A stretch of DNA of 64,000 nucleotides, taken from positions 1 to 64,000 of the forward strand of contig JASGUC010000031.1 in NCBI GenBank assembly GCA_030057915.1, written 5' to 3'. The translations under genes and the position numbers were made by a program. This stretch comes from Pseudomonadota bacterium. GTDB taxonomy: Bacteria; Desulfobacterota; Syntrophia; Syntrophales; UBA8958. Shown here piece by piece: positions 61,318 through 64,000 of this stretch. Under the pieces are notes generated by a model. That model was not told the DNA's origin. It searched no databases and worked only from the letters and a program-made list of their open reading frames with translations. The first letter of the stretch is position 1, and each line of letters starts with the position of its first letter.

Positions 61318-62979
61318 ATGCGCAGCGACTTGATGAAAAAGGGCCTGGAGCGGGCGCCCCACCGCTCCCTGTTCAAGGCCATGGGTTACACCGACGAGGA
61401 ACTCCGCCGCCCCATCATCGGCGTTGTCAATTCCGCCAACGAAATCGTCCCCGGCCACATCCACCTGCGAATCATTGCGGACGACGTCAAGGCGGGCATC
61501 CGTCTCGCCGGTGGGACGCCGGTGGAATTTCCCGCCATCGGCATCTGCGACGGGATTGCCATGGGACATACGGGGATGAAGTACTCCCTTGCCAGCCGGG
61601 AGCTTATCGCCGATTCCGTGGAGGCCATGGCCATGGCCCATCCCTTCGACGCGCTGGTAATGATCCCCAACTGCGACAAGATCATTCCGGGGATGCTCAT
61701 GGCGGCCATGCGCCTCAACATCCCCTCCATCTTCATCAGTGGCGGCCCCATGCTGGCGGGAAAGCTCAAGGGCGAGACCATCGACCTCATCAGCGTCTTC
61801 GAGGGAGTGGGCAAGGTGAAGGCCGGCAAGATCTCCCAGCGGGAACTCGATGCCATTGAAGATTGCGCCTGTCCCGGCTGCGGCTCCTGCTCCGGGATGT
61901 ACACCGCCAATTCCATGAACTGCGTCACCGAGGCCCTGGGACTCGGCCTGCCGGGCAACGGCACGGTGCTCGCCGTCCACGCCGCCCGGCGGCGCCTGGC
62001 CAAGGAAGCGGGGATGAAAATCATACAACTCGTAAAGGAAGACGTAAAACCCCGGGACATTGCCACCCTCGCCGCCTTTAAGAACGCCATCGCCGTGGAT
62101 ATGGCCCTGGGCTGCTCCACCAATACCGTTCTCCACATCCCCGCCATTGCCCACGAGGCGGGAATCGAACTGAATCTGGACATCTTCAATGAAATCAGCA
62201 GGAAGATCCCCAATCTCTGCAAACTGAGTCCGGCGGGGGCCCATCATATCGAGGATCTGGAGGCCGCGGGGGGGATTCAGGCGGTCCTGAAGCGTCTCCT
62301 CCCCCTCCGGGTAATCGATCAAAAGGCCATCACCGTTTCGGGAAAGACCGTGGGCGAAAACATCAAGTCCGCGGCCGTCCTGGACGACGACGTGATCCGA
62401 CCCCTCGACAACCCCTACACGAAAGAGGGGGGGCTGGCCATCCTCCGGGGCAATATCGCCCCTGACGGCTGCGTCGTCAAACAATCCGCCGTGGCGGAAA
62501 ACATGCTGATCAACGAAGGCGCCGCCCGGGTATTCGATTCGGAGGACGATGCCATCCAGGCCATCCTGGGCGGCAGGATCAAACCGGGAGACATCGTGGT
62601 GATTCGTTATGAAGGTCCCAAGGGCGGTCCGGGGATGCGGGAGATGCTGGGCCCCACCTCGGCCATCGCCGGCATGGGGCTGGACACCACCGTGGCCCTC
62701 CTCACCGACGGGCGTTTCAGCGGCGGCACCCGGGGCGCCGCCATTGGGCACATCTCTCCGGAAGCGGCGGAAGGTGGTCCCATCGCCCTGGTGAAGGAGG
62801 GGGACATCATCGCCATCGACATCCCGAAGAAAAAGATCTCCCTCAAGGTTTCCACGGAGGAGTTGAAAAAACGCCAGAAGGCCTGGAAGCCCAAGGCGCC
62901 TGCCATCACCTCCGGCTATCTGGCTCGCTACGCCAAGCTGGTGACATCGGCGAGCACCGGGGCGGTCTTCAAGGACTGA
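61318..62979 (+). CDS. ilvD: Dihydroxy-acid dehydratase
   Basis: 553 residues. Iron-sulfur cysteines in NCDKIIPGM and [56 protein letters not shown]. It makes the branched 2-keto acids. ATG 61318 follows GGAGGAGG closely, 15 bp after ilvC. A longer frame from 61249 overlaps ilvC and is not used. Confidence 0.97.
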   Translation: MRSDLMKKGLERAPHRSLFKAMGYTDEELRRPIIGVVNSANEIVPGHIHLRIIADDVKAGIRLAGGTPVEFPAIGICDGIAMGHTGMKYSLASRELIADSVEAMAMAHPFDALVMIPNCDKIIPGMLMAAMRLNIPSIFISGGPMLAGKLKGETIDLISVFEGVGKVKAGKISQRELDAIEDCACPGCGSCSGMYTANSMNCVTEALGLGLPGNGTVLAVHAARRRLAKEAGMKIIQLVKEDVKPRDIATLAAFKNAIAVDMALGCSTNTVLHIPAIAHEAGIELNLDIFNEISRKIPNLCKLSPAGAHHIEDLEAAGGIQAVLKRLLPLRVIDQKAITVSGKTVGENIKSAAVLDDDVIRPLDNPYTKEGGLAILRGNIAPDGCVVKQSAVAENMLINEGAARVFDSEDDAIQAILGGRIKPGDIVVIRYEGPKGGPGMREMLGPTSAIAGMGLDTTVALLTDGRFSGGTRGAAIGHISPEAAEGGPIALVKEGDIIAIDIPKKKISLKVSTEELKKRQKAWKPKAPAITSGYLARYAKLVTSASTGAVFKD

Positions 62980-63045
62980 CCCGGCGGACCCGGCGGCAGT
63001 GGCTTCTTGGCACAACGGCCGGGACATGCGCGAACCTTCACCTGC

Positions 63046-63098
63046 AACGCCCCCGATTACGATGTGCGATCACATATGTAATCCGGGGCGTTTTCATT
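63046..63098 (+). terminator. Terminator of the ilv operon
   Basis: AACGCCCCCGATTAC (63046-63060) pairs with GTAATCCGGGGCGTT (63078-63092); an inner ATGTG/CACAT stem extends it. Followed by TTTTCATTT. Confidence 0.85.
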
Positions 63099-63212
63099 TC
63101 CAGAAATGTTTGACCTCTTGTCTGATGTCAATTATTATGAAGGGGGAGAAAATTGTTGCGAGTGAAATCGAGCATTGAGGAGTGCATTATCCGATAAAAG
63201 GAGGCCGACATC

Positions 63213-63503
63213 ATGAAAATGTTTCTTGTCGTTTATGCGGACTACTTCGATGAACGCATCAGCAAAACGTTCTTGGAAGCCGGGTTTGGAAAATATACGA
63301 AAGTGCATGGGGTTACGGGTCGGGGCGAGGAGTCGGAGGCAAAGTTGGGCACCCATTATTCCCCCGGAAAAAACAACAGCATTTTCATGGCCGTGCAGGA
63401 CGAGGAGATTCCCCGTCTTCTCGAAGTCATTCGGGACCTCAGAGCGGAGTATCCCGGCTCCGGGTTCCGGGCGTTTACCCTGCCCCTGGAGGAATGCATC
63501 TAA
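63213..63503 (+). CDS. PII-like (PG0541-type) small protein
   Basis: 96 residues, MKMFLVVYADYFDERISKTF opening, then GFGKYTKVHGVTGRGEES and HYSPGKNNSIFMAVQDEEIPRLLEVIRDL, ending LPLEECI. It resembles PG0541-type PII-like proteins that usually accompany efflux transporters; none is seen before the window ends. AAAAGGAGG lies 9 bases upstream, next to an R4-like ATTATCCGATAAAAGG box at 63184-63200. Confidence 0.75.
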   Translation: MKMFLVVYADYFDERISKTFLEAGFGKYTKVHGVTGRGEESEAKLGTHYSPGKNNSIFMAVQDEEIPRLLEVIRDLRAEYPGSGFRAFTLPLEECI

Positions 63504-63840
63504 TTCTTATTCGCATTCAAGTTGATGCAAATGGTTTGTCACGCTGCTACCATATGCAGTTATTGACGTAGGGATAACATATCGCCTTGTTTGCAAAAAG
63601 GAATAACGATAGTAAGCGGCGTCTGTTCCAGGACCATTATGATCGGCAACGGCACACGTTTCCCGGGACCTTATACAGGCCGAAACCTTGACCTCCATGG
63701 CAAACGGTCATGATGGAGCCATGTGAACCGGAGGGGCGATCAGAGCTGCCGGTCGAATGGCGCGTCAGGAGGCCGTGACTATAAAGGAAACAAATATGGC
63801 CGGCCACTCTGCCGATCCTGTCGCTCCCCCCGGCGCCGGC
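63504..63840. other. Intergenic region
   Basis: 337 bp between a plus-strand gene and the 3' end of a minus-strand gene. No repeat of the families above, no clear terminator, no supported gene. Confidence 0.4.
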
Positions 63841-64000
63841 TTAACCACCTTCCCAGCCCTTGAAGCCGCTCAGGGTAGGAGCGGTTATCGGGTTGTAATG
63901 ATAGACGTCATATTCCGTCTTTACCCCCAACAGGTCGTCGATCCGCTTCTGGATCGTCATCCGTTCCGGACTGGACTGCCATTGCCTCCAGGCCGCAACA
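63841..64000 (-). CDS. C-terminal end of an unidentified protein
   Basis: 53 codons ending in TAA at 63841-63843, reading ...SSPERMTIQKRIDDLLGVKT, EYDVYHYNPITAP, TLSGFKGWEGG. The codon use and the smooth amphipathic-then-beta pattern argue for a real gene, but I do not recognise the family; the rest lies beyond the window. Confidence 0.6.
   Translation of the reverse strand, partial: VAAWRQWQSSPERMTIQKRIDDLLGVKTEYDVYHYNPITAPTLSGFKGWEGG

Overview
The window looks like a chromosomal contig from a GC-rich anaerobic deltaproteobacterium, probably of the Syntrophales type (Syntrophus/Smithella-like). This is inferred from gene content: a flavin reductase-rubredoxin fusion (high-molecular-weight rubredoxin), a phenylacetate-CoA-ligase-like enzyme next to an ACT-domain protein, a racemase-like CoA transferase, an MFE-2-like beta-oxidation fusion, a multi-SLBB polysaccharide exporter with a YjbH-type outer-membrane protein, and FmdB, Rnk and TrkAH homologues. 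Long GC-rich antisense reading frames overlie most real genes and are not annotated.

Layout. 1-4710 (all minus strand): the end of an accessory, defence-like island driven from a strong promoter at 4683-4710. It holds an excisionase-like HTH protein, the C-terminal remnant of a large DUF3883 helicase, an OLD/PARIS-like pair (AAA ATPase plus TOPRIM protein), a 59-residue protein, a RAMA-domain protein and a DndD-like ATPase cut by the window edge. 5147-7735: a large secreted kelch-type protein. 8143-11572: ileS-lspA. 12503-15973: an MBL hydrolase pair, divergent from a hydratase/SDR/SCP2 fusion. 16325-17770: radA. 18029-23845: a polysaccharide export cluster (Wzz, an eight-SLBB exporter, a Gly/Ala-repeat protein). 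24017-30511: acyltransferase, FmdB, CoA transferase, transketolase, UbiE/MenG. 30705-33346: YjbH-type barrel and periplasmic partner. 33936-41579: thioesterase, rnk, Gate-domain membrane protein, DUF374 acyltransferase, paaK-ACT-kinase-GGDEF. 41703-49365: lipoprotein, Nudix, thioredoxin, ybaK, trkAH, flavodoxin, nitroreductase, class II aldolase fusion. 49933-52813: Zn-alcohol dehydrogenase, LsrF-like thiolase, high-molecular-weight rubredoxin. 53360-56760: copA/copZ. 56913-57000: tRNA-Leu(CAG). 57406-63098: an ilv operon (leader peptide, attenuator, ilvB, ilvN, ilvC, ilvD, terminator). The right edge has a PII-like protein and the 3' end of an unidentified minus-strand gene.

The most striking property is the intergenic DNA, which is full of small dispersed repeats. 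I distinguish R1: about 75-160 bp, ends GAGACCTTTGAAAA / TTTTCAAAGGTCTC, two copies with perfect 6-bp target duplications, and borders that often supply or abut stop codons. R2: a 104-bp MITE in two copies, 17-bp inverted ends and 10-bp target duplications, both in divergent promoter regions. R3: about 180 bp, two copies in opposite orientation. R4: a CATGACGG/CAAAGGGGGATGAA module. R5: a CAATTGCAAAAC-ended element inside the ilv operon. A second recurrent oddity is Gly/Ala/Pro-rich in-frame insertions in otherwise conserved enzymes.

How the genes work together: the ilv genes form a complete four-enzyme branched-chain amino acid route with what looks like translation-coupled attenuation. The Wzz/SLBB/YjbH genes suggest export of a capsule or exopolysaccharide. 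CopA/CopZ handle copper, TrkAH potassium uptake, and the acyl-CoA enzymes are probably catabolic. Functions are assigned from motifs read by eye; no database search was possible.
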